Source: Cryptomeria japonica (Eukaryota; Streptophyta; Pinopsida; Cupressales; Cupressaceae). From it: a stretch of DNA of 64,000 nt. Below are positions 11,510-22,574 of the stretch, piece by piece (the stretch's first letter is position 1; each line of letters opens with the position of its first letter). The translations under genes and the position numbers were made by a program. The stretch lies in NCBI RefSeq assembly GCF_030272615.1, contig NC_081413.1, positions 605,866,709-605,930,708 of the forward strand, read 5' to 3'. Under the pieces are notes generated by a model that saw only the letters and a list, made by a program, of their open reading frames with translations, did not search any database and was not told the origin of the DNA.

Positions 11510-12639
11510 TCTAGAATCCTAAAATCTCAAGGTTCAAAATAGACCCAGACTTAAAGATCTAGAGATTCCAGGGTACTAGAGTCTGAGAAACCCCATAGAG
11601 AACCAACCTCAGAGTTCTGGGATTCTAGAGTTCTGAGGTGGATTGGTCAATAAATCTTAGTACTTCAACATCTCAAGATCCCAAAGTAAAAGGTAAAGTC
11701 TCGTGGAGACTTTGGAATCCCAAGGTTTTGGGGTTCCGGAGTCTCCAATGGAACAGCTATAGGGCACTTCGGGATCTCGAGAACCCGGGGTTCCAAAATG
11801 AATAAAAAGACAAGGAGAATACACTTCATCAACCAGGGGTCCCAAAGCTGAGAAAAAAGAGTCAAGGCACATCCTCTATAATCCTAGGATCCCGAGGTCC
11901 CCAAGAGGGTGTGAGGCAAAAGAGGACTCTGGAATCTCGAGAACCCAGGGTTCCAGAGTGATGGAAGGACTGAAAGGTCAGGATCTCAAAAACCCAGGAT
12001 GCAAGGAAGAACTAGATGTCAAAAAGGAAAATTGACTTATTGAAATGCACAAAAAAACCCTAAACTAAACCAAGCAAATACAAAACAAGCAAAATGACCA
12101 ATGAAAAGAAAGGAAAGACAAAAAACACAAGACAGGAAAGCGAGAGCCCACCTGGACAAGGAAGGAAAGGGGATGCAATGTGTATCGTGAAAACACCAAA
12201 TTGCCAAAGGGAGAGGAGAGCTCGAAGAACTAAAGCACCCAAATCAGCTCAAATGACCCTCCTCCCTGTGATCGCATAATCCAAGGCACGAAGACTTTGG
12301 GGTTTCAGGATCCCGAGGATCTGAGGTCAATAGACAAGCAACTTCAAAACTTCAGAGTTCCAAAACTTTGAAGACAGACAAACAAAAAAAAGAGAACCTG
12401 GGATCCTAGGGCTCCAAGAGAGCAAACAAAACAAGGCTTCGACATTCCAACATCCAGAGGTTACGAGGTCAACAAAAAAGTGACCTCGAAACTCTAGAGT
12501 TTCAAAATTTTGAAGAAAAATAAACAAAAGTAAGAGAACCTAGGATTACAGAAATCCAAGATCCTGGGGCTCAAAAACACAAGTGGCACAAGACCTCGGG
12601 ATACTAGAGTCTTGCAAGCTTGAAAACAAACAAACAAAA
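11510..12639. repeat. Degenerate repeat field with GGATCCCGAGG/GGTTCC core, left part
   Basis: A non-coding field in which a short near-palindromic motif recurs every 60-90 bases, for example GGAATCTCGAGAACCCAGG and AGGATCCCGAGGTCCCC. I count about a dozen units. It continues at 16851 after the 4.2 kb solo LTR, so the two parts were once contiguous. It probably belongs to a plus-strand LTR ending near 17186. ORFs of 60-70 codons here are shadows of the repeats. Confidence 0.7.
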
Positions 12640-15600
12640 TGTGAGGCCCTACCCTGACTCAGCTTGTCATTTTCAGTTATTTGCATATTGAGACTATTAT
12701 GGATGCTTTATTTTATGCTTTATGGATTTAGAACCTATATGACTCCATGATTTGGATCACATTGACATATGTTGATGCTTTATTTTATGCTTGATGATTA
12801 TGAAACTTTATATGTTGCTAGGATAGAATTACTTTGAAATGGTGAATGTCATTATTGGAATTGCAGGAGTTCATTTTGATGATAGAAAAATGATGCTTAT
12901 TTATGAATGGTTCAATTTTGAGAATTATGTTAATTGCTTATGTGGAATCGAATTTGAATGAATGAGATATTGAATTATTGTTGCCAAATGTATGAGTGTT
13001 TGATGTGCAATGAAATCCATGTATTTAATTATGTATAATTGTGATTATTTGGAATTGCTAGTGTGTTAATTGAGATGCGCAGGAAAATTATCCATGTGAC
13101 CATGGAATTTATATGGAGAACCAAACCTAGACCAATGTACGTTTGTTAAGCCAGGGGTTGTCTATTTGGAGAGACAACACCCCATTTGTAATGTATTTTA
13201 TTTGTGAAGTGTATGATGCTTGAGTGTTAAAAATTGATTTTTATGTATATGTGTAATCCTACAAGAGACTAATTCCATGTGTGATTTTTATATTGTATTT
13301 TATTGTGTCACTTGACACATGTGCTGATTAGTGTCATTGATTTTGACTTGTCTCTTGGAGGGAGTTTTGTTTCTACCAAAGCCATTCAAACAAAAGAGTG
13401 TGGTCCCAAATTTGCCTTGGGTAGGGAGTCTTGGGAGTGGTCAACTCAGGTTTGACCCGTAGGTTAACTTCAGTTGGGTTTCTAAGGGGTCAAATGGACT
13501 CCTAGGGTCAATTTTAGGGCTTTTCCAAAGGTCCAAAGGGTATACCTATGGGTTAGGGGTATTTTGAAACATGTGACTACTCCCATGTGTCTGTTTAGTC
13601 ACCTCAGAAAGTGGTTTTTCCAAGGTGAGCGAAAATTCAACTTAGAAGGTTCCTCCTAGGATAGACAACCTTCCCTTTTGATGTCAAACTCTCTTCCCCA
13701 TCCTCACTCACCTTTTCCCTTTCTAGTTTTAGTAATGTGTAAGAGTTTGGGAAGAGAAACCAATGGGAACTCTCACCTCACCCAAGGGGTTGGGAAGTGT
13801 GTGAGAGGCCTTCTTAGGCAAGGATTAGGGACTTAGTGAGTAATCACCCACTCTCCATTGTTGGAGATTATGCATTGTTTTGAGAATTAGTTGTAGGATA
13901 GAATTTTGGTGAAAGGATTGGTGGAAAGTTTGTGTGGATTTGGGCAGCTCATCCCCAACTAAGTCTAACATACCTATTGGCAGATTAAGGTTGGTTTTAT
14001 TCCCTTTTGTTTATGTGGTTTATGTTGTTTTGAAAGAAAGAAAAGATTGTTGAAAGAGATGTGTATATGTAAATTGTTGTAGGAGAAAAATGTAAGTTTT
14101 CATTTCTATGTTTTTGTTTATGTGTTCTTGTTTTGGGAGTGTCCAAGACCTCCTACTCTTGGGAGAGTAGGATGGTCTTGGGGTGGAAGAAGTATGACAA
14201 CCTTGGGTGAGAGGCTCTCCTTAAGGAGAGTGATCTCAAGGGTGTCCTTTGTGACCCTTGCTGCATAGCCTTGTGTATGCATTTGGGGGTCATAAGGGGA
14301 GAAAATATGGCCTTTGAGCCTTTGGGGGGGGCATAAGGTGTGGAGGTGTATCTTTTATTGTATTTTGTATTGCCATGAGGTGGCTTGAGATGTAATTTGG
14401 CTTGCAATCTCCCCAATGGTACTTGGTCCACTTCCACCCGTGGAATGATCATCAGAAAATGTGGTGAAAGTGTAGCTTGGGATGGGAAGATGCATGTTGA
14501 GTGTTTGTCTTTGATGTTGTGTTGTTTGTTTGTTTGTAACCCATCTAGTGCTTGGTTCTCCAAGCTCGGGGGTGGCTTCTAGTAAGCCTAGGCTGGGAGG
14601 TGAGCTCTCCATGGTCAAGTTGTGTTTTTATTGCAGGTTGCTAGGGATGGGAAAAGAAAGAATAAAGAGATTTGTTGTTGTTTTATGTTGCAGAATAGTT
14701 TGAAAGGAAATTGTATTTTATTTTGTAGTAAAAAGACAAGAGGAGTCAATGTTGTATTTACCTTTCCAAAAGCAAGTAAAGTATGTATTTCAATATAAGT
14801 TCTTCTCCATTAAAAAGGAGAGACTAGTAGGGTTTTCAAATCCCATATGTAATGCTTCTTCATTTAGAAATAAATAAAATGCTTAAAGAAATGAATGTGT
14901 ATACTTAGTTATTTTTGTCAAAAAAAAAAATGTATAAGTTTTATTAAGTTTTATGTTTTCAAAAAAATATATATATCAAGCTGTTGCATTTTTATGAATT
15001 CTGCAAATAAATTTAATTTATTACTACATGTTCTTTTATGTTATTATACTGCTGCAAATAAATAAATCAGTCATTTATTTTCCCATTTAATGCAGAAAAT
15101 AAATCTTAATGTAGTAGCTTATTTTATAAAAAAAAAGATTAGCATTTAGTTTTTAGGTCTAATTTGTTTACCAAAAAGATTGTATTTTAAGTTGCTATTA
15201 GAATGCAGTATTAGTACAGAATGCTTGAAACAAATAAACCATATAGTTATCTTAATTTCCTCTAAACTAGGTCTAGTAGGCTAAGGAAATAATTAGCTTT
15301 GAGTTTGTAAATAAAGAAAATATGGGCAAAATTTAAAGCCTATTTATTGACAGATTAACAAAGTATATTACCTCTACTTTATGCTACAAACCATTTATTA
15401 GTTTTCTGCATATTATAAATATATATATATATATATATACACACATTAAAATACATTAATCTGAGAACTTAAATACCTCTTAAGCAAAATGATTTAGATA
15501 TACATCTGCATACATATTTATATATACATATATATTTATATATATATACACATATATAAATATATATATATATATATCTATAAAAATATATAGGATAACC

Positions 15601-15684
15601 TTATTAAAAAAAAAAGGGGGAAAAACTTTTTTTTTTTTTATTTTAAAAAAATATAATATAAATCGGTTTTTATTGAAAGCTAAA

Positions 15685-15893
15685 CCACTGTGCATAGAAA
15701 CAGTGGCCGGCACGACTCGGGCCGCCACTGTGGTTTCCCACAGTGGACGGCACAGAGACTGCCACTGTGGGCAACCACAATGGTGGCACGGGGCCTTCCA
15801 CTGTGGGTAACCACAGTGGTAAGGCGCTCGGCCACCACTGTGTTTACCCACAGTGGGCAGCGCTCGGTCGTCACTATGGGGAAACACAATGGC
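15685..15893. repeat. Regular array of six palindromic hairpins in the solo LTR
   Basis: Six copies of CCACTGTGG-N4-CCACAGTGG begin at 15685, 15725, 15762, 15798, 15835 and 15871, a period of 36-40 bases. Copies 2 and 4 are perfect 9-bp stems with 4-base loops (TTTC, GTAA). Copy 3 has one mismatch and copy 5 one at the stem tip; copies 1 and 6 are more degenerate. The spacers share CGGCAC or GCGCTCGG. Local base composition is far richer in G+C than its surroundings. It lies about 300 bases upstream of the TATA box. Confidence 0.93.
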
Positions 15894-16040
15894 GTCCGGG
15901 TTACCTCCGCCCGGCACCCCCCACTCAAAACCCTCCTCCGCCGCTATTCCCCAATTCCGTCGCCGTCTCCTTTGGCCGCTCGGCTCTCTCCGCCTTCCTC
16001 CCTTCGGCTCTGCCAAGGGTTAGAGCTCGGGCCGCCACTC

Positions 16041-16105
16041 CCACACCTGCACACACACACACAAAAAAAAAAGAGTCATTCACACACACACAACACTCAA
16101 AAAAA
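16041..16105. repeat. CA/A-rich simple sequence
   Basis: ACACAC runs separated by an A-run. Plain microsatellite downstream of the hairpin array. Confidence 0.85.
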
Positions 16106-16198
16106 ATAATAGATGTTAAAACATATTTGCCTTAACCCTAGTTTCGGGTTAGGGCAAGCACACTTGGTTTTTTTTAAATAAGGTATGTGTGTGTGGGG

Positions 16199-16207
16199 TA
16201 TATAAGA
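16199..16207 (+). promoter_or_regulatory. TATA box of the 4.2 kb LTR
   Basis: TATATAAGA after a GTGTGTGGGG run. Position, about 650 bases before the LTR end, is suitable for a U3 promoter. No initiation site can be fixed by reading alone. Confidence 0.5.
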
Positions 16208-16337
16208 AGGGGATTGAGGTTAGCATGTGACCTTGTAAGTTTTTTTTAAAAAAGAGGTTAATTAATAAAATAAAATAAAAACCCCCCTTTCTCTTTAGAA
16301 TATATTCATGAGCATATGTATATGTAATTATAGGTAA

Positions 16338-16338
<1 letters not shown>

Positions 16339-16408
<70 letters not shown>
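16339..16408. repeat. (TA)n microsatellite, about 35 units
   Basis: An uninterrupted TA run of about 70 bases inside the solo LTR. Shorter AT runs lie at 15420-15440 and 15520-15580. Confidence 0.97.
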
Positions 16409-16413
<5 letters not shown>

Positions 16414-16850
16414 AATTTAACTTCTATGAATATTTGAAACCAAATTAGTTAGTTAAATTATAAGGTATTTTAATTTATGGGGATTTTATTTAATAGGGTA
16501 GTTAAACTTAATAACTAGGACAATTTATTTAGACCCTAGGCAATTAAAGAACTATAAGAGATGATTGGACAATTAATTTTAGAGATTATTTATTAAGTTT
16601 GAGGTTATTGGCTAAGAGAGTTTAATAAATTATTAGTGGAAGTTAGTAATAACCCTCTTGGAGAAATATTAGCTCGCTTATAACTTAGATTATTTATCGC
16701 CTAATTAATTTAGTTGCTTGATTCATTTAAAACATAGTTAAGACTAAACCAGTTTTGCATTATTTCTATTAAGTTAGTCGTACTAGGTTAAGTATAAAAT
16801 AAATTAAAAAAAAAAAATTTCCGTTTGTGCCCAAAAGTTTGGGCATGACA

Positions 16851-17186
16851 CAAAAGAGACCTTCGAGACTCTGGGAACTTGAAATTCCGAAGGAACAAAA
16901 AGAAAAACAATGAATGCTTCAGGGTTTTGGGAGCCCAAAACCCCGAAGCAAAAACCACAAAAGAAGGAAACAAGGAACACTTTGGGATCCCTGGAACTCG
17001 GGGTCCCGAAACAACAAACAAGAACAAAAGGCACACCCCGGGACTTCGGGATTCTGAAACCCAGGAGAGGCAAAACAAAGAAAACAAAGGGGAAGGGAAA
17101 AACAACAGGAAAACAAAAAAAGGCAAGGGGACCAACATTTTCAATTAGCAAAAAAAATGATGGGGAGGAGTATGTAAAGCATAACA
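16851..17186 (+). mobile_element. Right part of the repeat field; probable LTR end
   Basis: Continues the degenerate repeats of 11510-12639 (for example GGGATCCCTGGAACTCGG and GGGAGCCCAAAACCCCG). It ends in ATAACA just before a TGGCGACT primer-binding-site-like sequence at 17189. With 11510-12639 it would make a roughly 1.5 kb plus-strand LTR with the 4.2 kb solo LTR inside it. The left end of this LTR is not recognisable. The 89-155 codon ORFs on both strands here are repeat shadows. Confidence 0.5.
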
Positions 17187-17188
17187 AA

Positions 17189-17206
17189 TGGCGACTTTCT
17201 AGGAAA
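17189..17206 (+). other. Possible primer-binding site
   Basis: TGGCGACTTTCTAGGAAA follows a CA-ending segment by two bases. The first eight bases equal the TGGCGACT start of a common plant gypsy primer-binding site; the rest diverges. Suggestive only. Confidence 0.35.
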
Positions 17207-17800
17207 AATGGCTCAAGATATTTTAGAACTTCAAAATCTCTGGTTGATTTCACCACCAAGGCTACTTCCACTCAGGGTAATCCTTAAAAGTGAAAGTACA
17301 ACCAAGTAAAAGACAAACAATTAGACTGGGATGATGTTTGAGCAACTCATAAGTGTGTGCTTTAATTAATTACCCCATCTTTTCGACCTAGATGATAGAT
17401 AAAAGAATACAGGCCCAAGCTATGTGAGTGAAATCAATCTCATGTTTCACATGATGCTATCTTCAAAATAGCTTTTCTGCCAACCGAACGTCAATAGTCT
17501 TGATAAAGTTACCTCTAGCCTCTATCAAGCATTACTCCATTGCCAGTTGGGTGCCTATAGCCCTGATGGAGATACTTGAAACACCCAAATAAGTTGTCTT
17601 AAGAAGAATTTAATATTTTTCTCTTTCTTTTCTTTTTCTTTTTTTGTTTTTTTTGTTTTTATTTTGGAAATTTTCTTTCAAACTTGAAGCAACTTTGAAA
17701 AAAATGAAGTTCAGAAACTGGGTTGGGAACCATAGTGGATAGTGAGAAACAACTTGATTTCTGATTTTTCACTTGGATATGAATTCTCTTGACATCTTTG
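17207..17800. other. No gene seen; T-rich non-coding stretch
   Basis: Mostly unassigned sequence with a CTTTTT/TGTTTTT-rich patch at 17615-17665. It lies between the possible PBS and a minus-strand solo LTR. It may be leader of the plus-strand element, or 3' sequence of Gypsy-A. Confidence 0.4.
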
Positions 17801-19197
17801 TGATGATATGATGAATCAATAAGGATCCGGTCAACTACTAAGAGGGGGGGTGAATCAGTAGATAGAAAGAAAACTAAACTTTCACCAAAATTAATCCCAA
17901 CCCATAAACAGCTTGGAAAACTAATTGGTTTAGACTCTATATCAAAAATTGATACTGCACTGTCAAGCTTACCGGTTGACTAAGATATCAATATAATAGT
18001 GTAACAAATCTAAAACTCGCATTTATTTAACCAAAACATCAAAACACTTTACTAACATCAGTAATAGCTCATTTCAGATCACTTTCGATCATCTAATCAT
18101 ATCTAAGTGGCTTTACCCGTTAATCATATTAACCATATCAAAACATAACCATAAAATCATTCACCACTTAACATAATGATTTTTGATGTGGAAACCCAAA
18201 TGGGAAAAACCACGGTGGGGATGACTACCCACAAGTATTGTGAACTCTTCTAAAGTTCGCCCTGTTAGGAGCCAAGTCTTGTTAGAAGCTTTACAAAAAT
18301 GTCTTGTTAGGAACAGATCCGAGTAAGGACCACCCGGTTAAGGGATTGACTACAATACCCTCTTAAAGGAAATACCCTATTAAGACTAACCTCGATAGAG
18401 GATTTCAAATCCAAGCTAATGGATCACCTGGTTAGAGGATTTAGAAAGCACCAAGCCTGTTAAATATTACCCGGTTAAGGGATTTGACTATTGTAATTGT
18501 TAGAGAACAACAGGGTCTTTGTTGATCTAGTAATAGCACTAATCTTCTTAATCAGATCCTTTTATGCTCCTATCTGCCTTTACACATTCTACAGAAACTC
18601 CTTTTGGTTTGCCGATCAATCACACTACCACACTTAACCAAATTGCCAAGACAATTACAAAACAACTCATCGATCTTATAAGCAAATACAATAGGTCGAT
18701 AACACAACACAAAACCTAAGATCTCATAGAGATTACAAACATATTGGTTTAAACATGACCGTTGGATTACATAGCAATTAGCTGCACATTATTCAAGATA
18801 GCTTCAACCACTCCTGGATCACCACACAATGGATCATGTAACTAATCATGCGTTATTCACTTCATGCTATTCATTTGCTCATTCTCAAGATAAAACAGTT
18901 ATCTCTACGCACCAAAACCACTTTGAAACTCATCATGTGCATCATGCATATGTGGCATAATCATCTTCGATCACCATTTGATCATAGATCATCATAACTG
19001 ATTCACCAAGCTCCATCAGTTAGGCTTCGGCATATCAACATGTTAGGGTTACCGGTTGATCATTCTGCTTGAATAACAATACCGGTTTCCTTCATTGCTC
19101 TACTACCGATTACAAAACATCTTCATCACTACTAGTTGATATTGAAATCAATGACAACAATATACTTTATTAATGTAATCTTCATGCAATGCTAACA
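17801..19197 (-). mobile_element. Copia-type solo LTR, minus strand
   Basis: On the minus strand it reads TGTTAGCATTGCATGAAG... and ends ...TCATATCATCA. It has the copia-type hallmarks in order: the TTAACCGGGT-like short repeats (plus 18270-18490), the CCGTGGTTTTTCCCATTTGG block (plus 18196-18216) and a C-run before TTAGTAG (plus 17845-17852). The flanks are CTTTG (17796-17800) and CTTTC (19198-19202), a 4/5 target duplication. No internal region adjoins, so it is a solo LTR inserted 3' of the Gypsy-A pol. Confidence 0.8.
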
Positions 19198-19562
19198 CTT
19201 TCAAGATTTCATGATGTATTTATGATGTCCAGATGGTGTTGAGTAGTCTAAGTTAGCCTTCCCTTATTGAATGTTTAAAACTTGGGTCATATTTAGACCG
19301 TTATACTTTACCTTAGATGAATGTAGATGAGGATTTGAAAATCGGCCATGGATAGTGAAGTTATAAAGAGCTAAGAGCAGAGACTCCCAAAATTCATCGT
19401 CATTATGAAAAGAACACCCCCCCACATCAAAAGCCTAAGTAGAAAATGATTCCCCAACAAAACACACAACAAGGAACTGAAAACATGAAACACAGACAAC
19501 AAAGAAAAGTAGAAAAGGTATCTAAACTACTATAGTACAATAGGACAAGCTCTATTTCGATC
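19198..19562 (-). other. Gypsy-A sequence downstream of pol, with G-run
   Basis: Follows the Gypsy-A integrase end on the minus strand. It contains GATGTGGGGGGGTGTTC (plus 19410-19426). Element E has a comparable GTTGGGGGGTGTTT after its pol at 62112. No ORF. The 3' LTR of Gypsy-A is not identified. Confidence 0.5.
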
Positions 19563-20214
19563 AATTGAAGTAATGTTCGAGAAACTGATCATTGACATGC
19601 AATGGTACAAATTCTCCAATTTGAGAGCTTAATCTAAAAGTATTCTCTCCAATCATCTTAGTGATCTGGTAAGGACCTAATCATAAATTTTCAAACTTAT
19701 GGTGATCACCTTTCTTTCCTCTAGCATCGTCCCATAAGAGAACTAATTCATAAATATGAAAGGCTTCTACCTTGGCTCTTTTATCAAAGCATCGCTTGAT
19801 GACGGCTTGGTGTTTAGCAAAATGTTGTAGGTTATTGATCCTTTGTTCATCAAGTTTCAACAAATTAAGGAGACGAAATTCAACCTAGTCCTCGATTTCT
19901 AAGATTTTCATTAACTAAAGGATGGTAATTTGTAAGTTAACTAGGAAAACAAGACTTTGGCCATACACAAGATAATAAGGAGAATTTCCTAGGGTAGCTT
20001 TGACTCTTGTACTATTATCCCAAAGGATGTATTTCAATTTATTATTCCAATCTCTAGGGTTCTTCTCCAACAATTTTTCAATGACATCTAGGAGGTTTTT
20101 GTTGGTGGATTCAACTACTCCATTACCCTAGGAGTAATAATTTGAAGAAAATTTAAGAACCACCTTAAACTCATATGACCATTGCATTAATTGTCCTAAA
20201 GTAAAGGTTGGTTC
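19563..20214 (-). pseudogene. pol: Gypsy-A integrase, core end and C-terminal domain
   Basis: On the minus strand, integrase continues from the Copia-2 target site. It passes NGVVESTNKNLLDVIEKLL, which holds the catalytic glutamate of the D,D-35-E triad (VVEST), then NSPYYLVYGQ, KRCFDKRAKVEAFHIYELVLLW and the closing LGPYQITKMIGENTFRL. The final FLEHYFN is typical of the C-terminal fold that guides integration. Stops replace expected codons, for instance a TAG in place of the glutamine before GNG. Integrase inserts element cDNA into the nucleus. Dead copy. Confidence 0.85.
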
Positions 20215-21664
20215 TGTTGTAATATGAGAAGAGTTTGATGACATGATGATAATGTATGTTGTCATTGATGTCAATATGTTGAAGTATGAATAGGTATATT
20301 GAAGTAAGCAAATTGGAAAGTGAACCGGTATCATGGTGTGAACCGGTATGTGCAAAAGTGAACCGGTATGATGTAGTGGGAACCGGTAAATGCAAAGTTT
20401 GTATCGGGATGTGACTACCAGTTGCTAGTTTCATCTTTAGGGTTTCTGGTTGATGCATTCCGAGTATGTGAGACTCGACCGATGACATCCTGTGATGTGC
20501 TAGCATTGTAATGAAGATCAGAGCGTGTTTCCGCATCAGCCTTGTGCGCGTGAAGGATTTCCTTGAGGATCTTGCATGAGAAGATTGATTCCATCCACCT
20601 CAGGAATATGCAAAATCTTAGTAAACAGTGGAGAGCGCGTGATGGGTTATCAGCCTCCAGAAGCGGTGAAGAACGGATGATGCAGAACGTCTTAACATTT
20701 GTTCAAGATTGTTTTATCCTATGTAATGTGATTAAATGGTCAGGATTAGACCAACTGTATTATTAACCTAGATGCTTAGGTTTTTGGCTATCGACCTAAT
20801 TGTTATCTATAAGGTTGATGATGATTTTCATTTGAAGTTGTTGGAAAATGAATGTATGTGAGGTGATTCTTGCCAGACCGAAGGAGTAAGAAGAGATTTG
20901 CAGAGAGTGTGGTTGCAGGTGTAAAGAAACTAAAGTGGATCTGCCTTGGCATTGAGTGCTATTATCATATTAGTGTATTAGCTGTTGACTTCTAACCATT
21001 TCAGCAGTTGGAAAATCCCTTAACCGGGTAGCTTTAATAGGTTGTTTGTAAATCCTTTAACAGGGTGACACAAAATCATTGAGTTCTTGAAATCCTCTTA
21101 CAAGGTAACCTTTAACAGGGTTTTAACCTCTAACCAGGTATTTAGCCATCCCTTAACCGGGTGATCCCTAGCAAGATCGGTTCCTAGCAAAACCTGTTGT
21201 AAAGTCTTTAAGCGGACTAGGCTCCTAACAGAGTGAACTTTAGAAGAGTTCAAGAACAACTTGTGGGTATTCATCCCCACCATGGTTTTTCCCATTTGGG
21301 TTTCCACGTGAAAAATCAGTGTGTTGTGTGTGATGCTTTTTCATGTGATGCTTTAGTATTTTCTGTTAAGCGGTAGTGAAAGCTGATCTAATGGCCATTG
21401 TATTTCTAATGTATTACTTGCTTAAGCATGTGGGTGAAGTTGAGATGAGATGTTAGGTTTCAAGAAGATCTAAGTGTTACCGGTTCTTGTCTTTCACAGT
21501 CATTGTGGCTTACCGGTATTGTCTTGGTTCAGATCGGTGATGTTGTTTACCAGTTAGTGTAGTCTTTGCAATTTAAGTTGTTAAGGAAGTTTTTGTCTAT
21601 ACTGATTCACCCCCCCCCCCCCCCCAGTACCTGTTGGGTATTTTTTGTTCATCATTATTCATCA
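20215..21664 (+). mobile_element. Copia-2 5' LTR
   Basis: Begins TGTTGTAATATGAG (the 3' copy has TGTTGGCATATGAG) and ends TTATTCATCA before the PBS. It holds many ACCGGT-containing short motifs near 20320-20410, a series of CCYTTAACMRGGT repeats at 21005-21240, the CCACCATGGTTTTTCCCA block at 21275 and a 17-base C-run near 21609. ORFs of 60-121 codons inside it are chance frames; the same ones recur in the 3' LTR. Confidence 0.93.
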
Positions 21665-21680
21665 ATTGGTATCAAAGCAT
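21665..21680 (+). other. Copia-2 primer-binding site
   Basis: ATTGGTATCAAAGCAT directly after the LTR, matching the initiator Met-tRNA site TTGGTATCAGAGC with one G-to-A change. Confidence 0.88.
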
Positions 21681-21735
21681 CCTCTAGGTCATCTGTGCTA
21701 TAATCTTAACCGCTTGAGGAAAAGATCATATTCTA

Positions 21736-22574
21736 ATGATGAAGAGGGAAGGTCCTAAGTTCAACAAAGACAACTTTAAGATATGGAAGGACATAATCAA
21801 GATATACATTAAAAGCATGGGTGCGCAACACTGGAACTATGTTGAGAATACTTATGTTATCCTCTCACCAATGATCAGAGAAGTGAAATTAAGGAGAATG
21901 GGCAAGTCATGGAAGCTCTTATCAGCAGTCTATCTGATATTGAGTTTATAGATGTTCAAGACAAGGACACACCCAAGGAAGTATGGGATACTTTGGAGAA
22001 TATCTATGGTGGTGATGAGCATGTGAAGCAAGCTAAGGAAGAAAGCCTTAGAGGTAAATTTGAGAATATGAGGATGGTTGAAGGTGAAACCATTCAGCAG
22101 TATGGCATCAAGATTAAAACTATTGTTGGAGACATCAAGAGTGCAGGAGGCATAATAGATGATTCCAACATTGTTAGAAAAGTCTTGAGATCCTTATTAC
22201 CGGTCTATGCAATAAGGGTTGCCTCTATTCATGAGTTGAGATCTATTGACAAGACAAAGGTATCCCTTGACTCCATTATTGCTAAGTTGATTGTATATGA
22301 GCTAAACAATTATGATGGTAGTGTTCAGAAGACTGAATCAACCTTTAGAGCATCTATTGCCCCATCTAGAAAGGGAAAAAAAGTTTGTACTAGCTATGAA
22401 CCTAGACAAATTAAAGATATGGATGATGAGGAGATCCTAATGGATTTTGAAGCTCTTCTTGCCAAGAGACTTCCTAAGGGAGCTAGAAAATACAGAGGTA
22501 AGCTCCCTTTGAAATGTTTTTCTTGCAACAAGATAGGACATAAAGCTGTAAATTACCCTAACAATGACAATTAG
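21736..22574 (+). pseudogene. gag: Copia-2 gag with zinc knuckle
   Basis: Copia gag, the particle shell protein. It starts MMKREGPKFNKDNFKIWKDIIKIY, typical of copia gag N-termini, and shifts frame near 21909-21940. It continues with WDTLENIYGG, KAKEESLRGKFENMRM-like helices, KVLRSLLPVY (the UBN2/gag signature) and a basic stretch. The zinc knuckle CFSCNKIGHKAVNYPN has lost its last cysteine (tyrosine instead). The TAG at 22572-22574 is not the natural end; the frame runs on into protease. Length before the knuckle is normal for the family. Confidence 0.9.

Larger units (their letters stand above)
12640..16850 (+). mobile_element. 4.2 kb solo LTR with 5-bp target duplication
   Basis: Bounded by TGTGAGGCCC and GGGCATGACA (8 of 10 complementary) and flanked on both sides by CAAAA (12635-12639 and 16851-16855). 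It splits one repeat field into two. There is no PBS, no internal domain and no second LTR, so it is best read as a solo LTR left by LTR-LTR recombination. A TATA box (TATATAAGA, 16199-16207) gives the plus orientation. It contains a GC-rich hairpin array (15685-15893) and a long TA tract. Ends resemble those of the 411-5054 LTR (A-run then GGCATKACA), so the two may be distantly related. A large non-coding element is the alternative. Confidence 0.82.

Noticed and set aside
14153-14618. Minus ORFs of 87 and 136 codons in the 4.2 kb solo LTR
   Set aside because: Overlap each other in different frames, no domain or repeat in related sequence, inside an LTR.
15685-15893. CRISPR-like array (regular palindromic repeats with spacers)
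   Set aside because: Plant LTR context, spacers of only 14-18 bases that resemble one another, and no cas genes. It is a hairpin minisatellite.
15480-16135. ORFs of 82-178 codons on both strands across the hairpin array
   Set aside because: They read through palindromic repeats and AT microsatellite in several frames at once, with low-complexity products (TTVVTHSG, YIYIFIYVY). Palindromes keep all frames open; no protein is indicated.
16788-17287. Overlapping 118-155 codon ORFs on both strands
   Set aside because: They are shadows of the GGGATCCCGAGG repeat field; the products are repeat-like and the frame is broken by the solo LTR insertion.
20171-20536. 121-codon minus ORF at the Copia-2 5' LTR edge
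   Set aside because: It crosses the insertion boundary from Gypsy-A integrase into the LTR and reads the LTR antisense.
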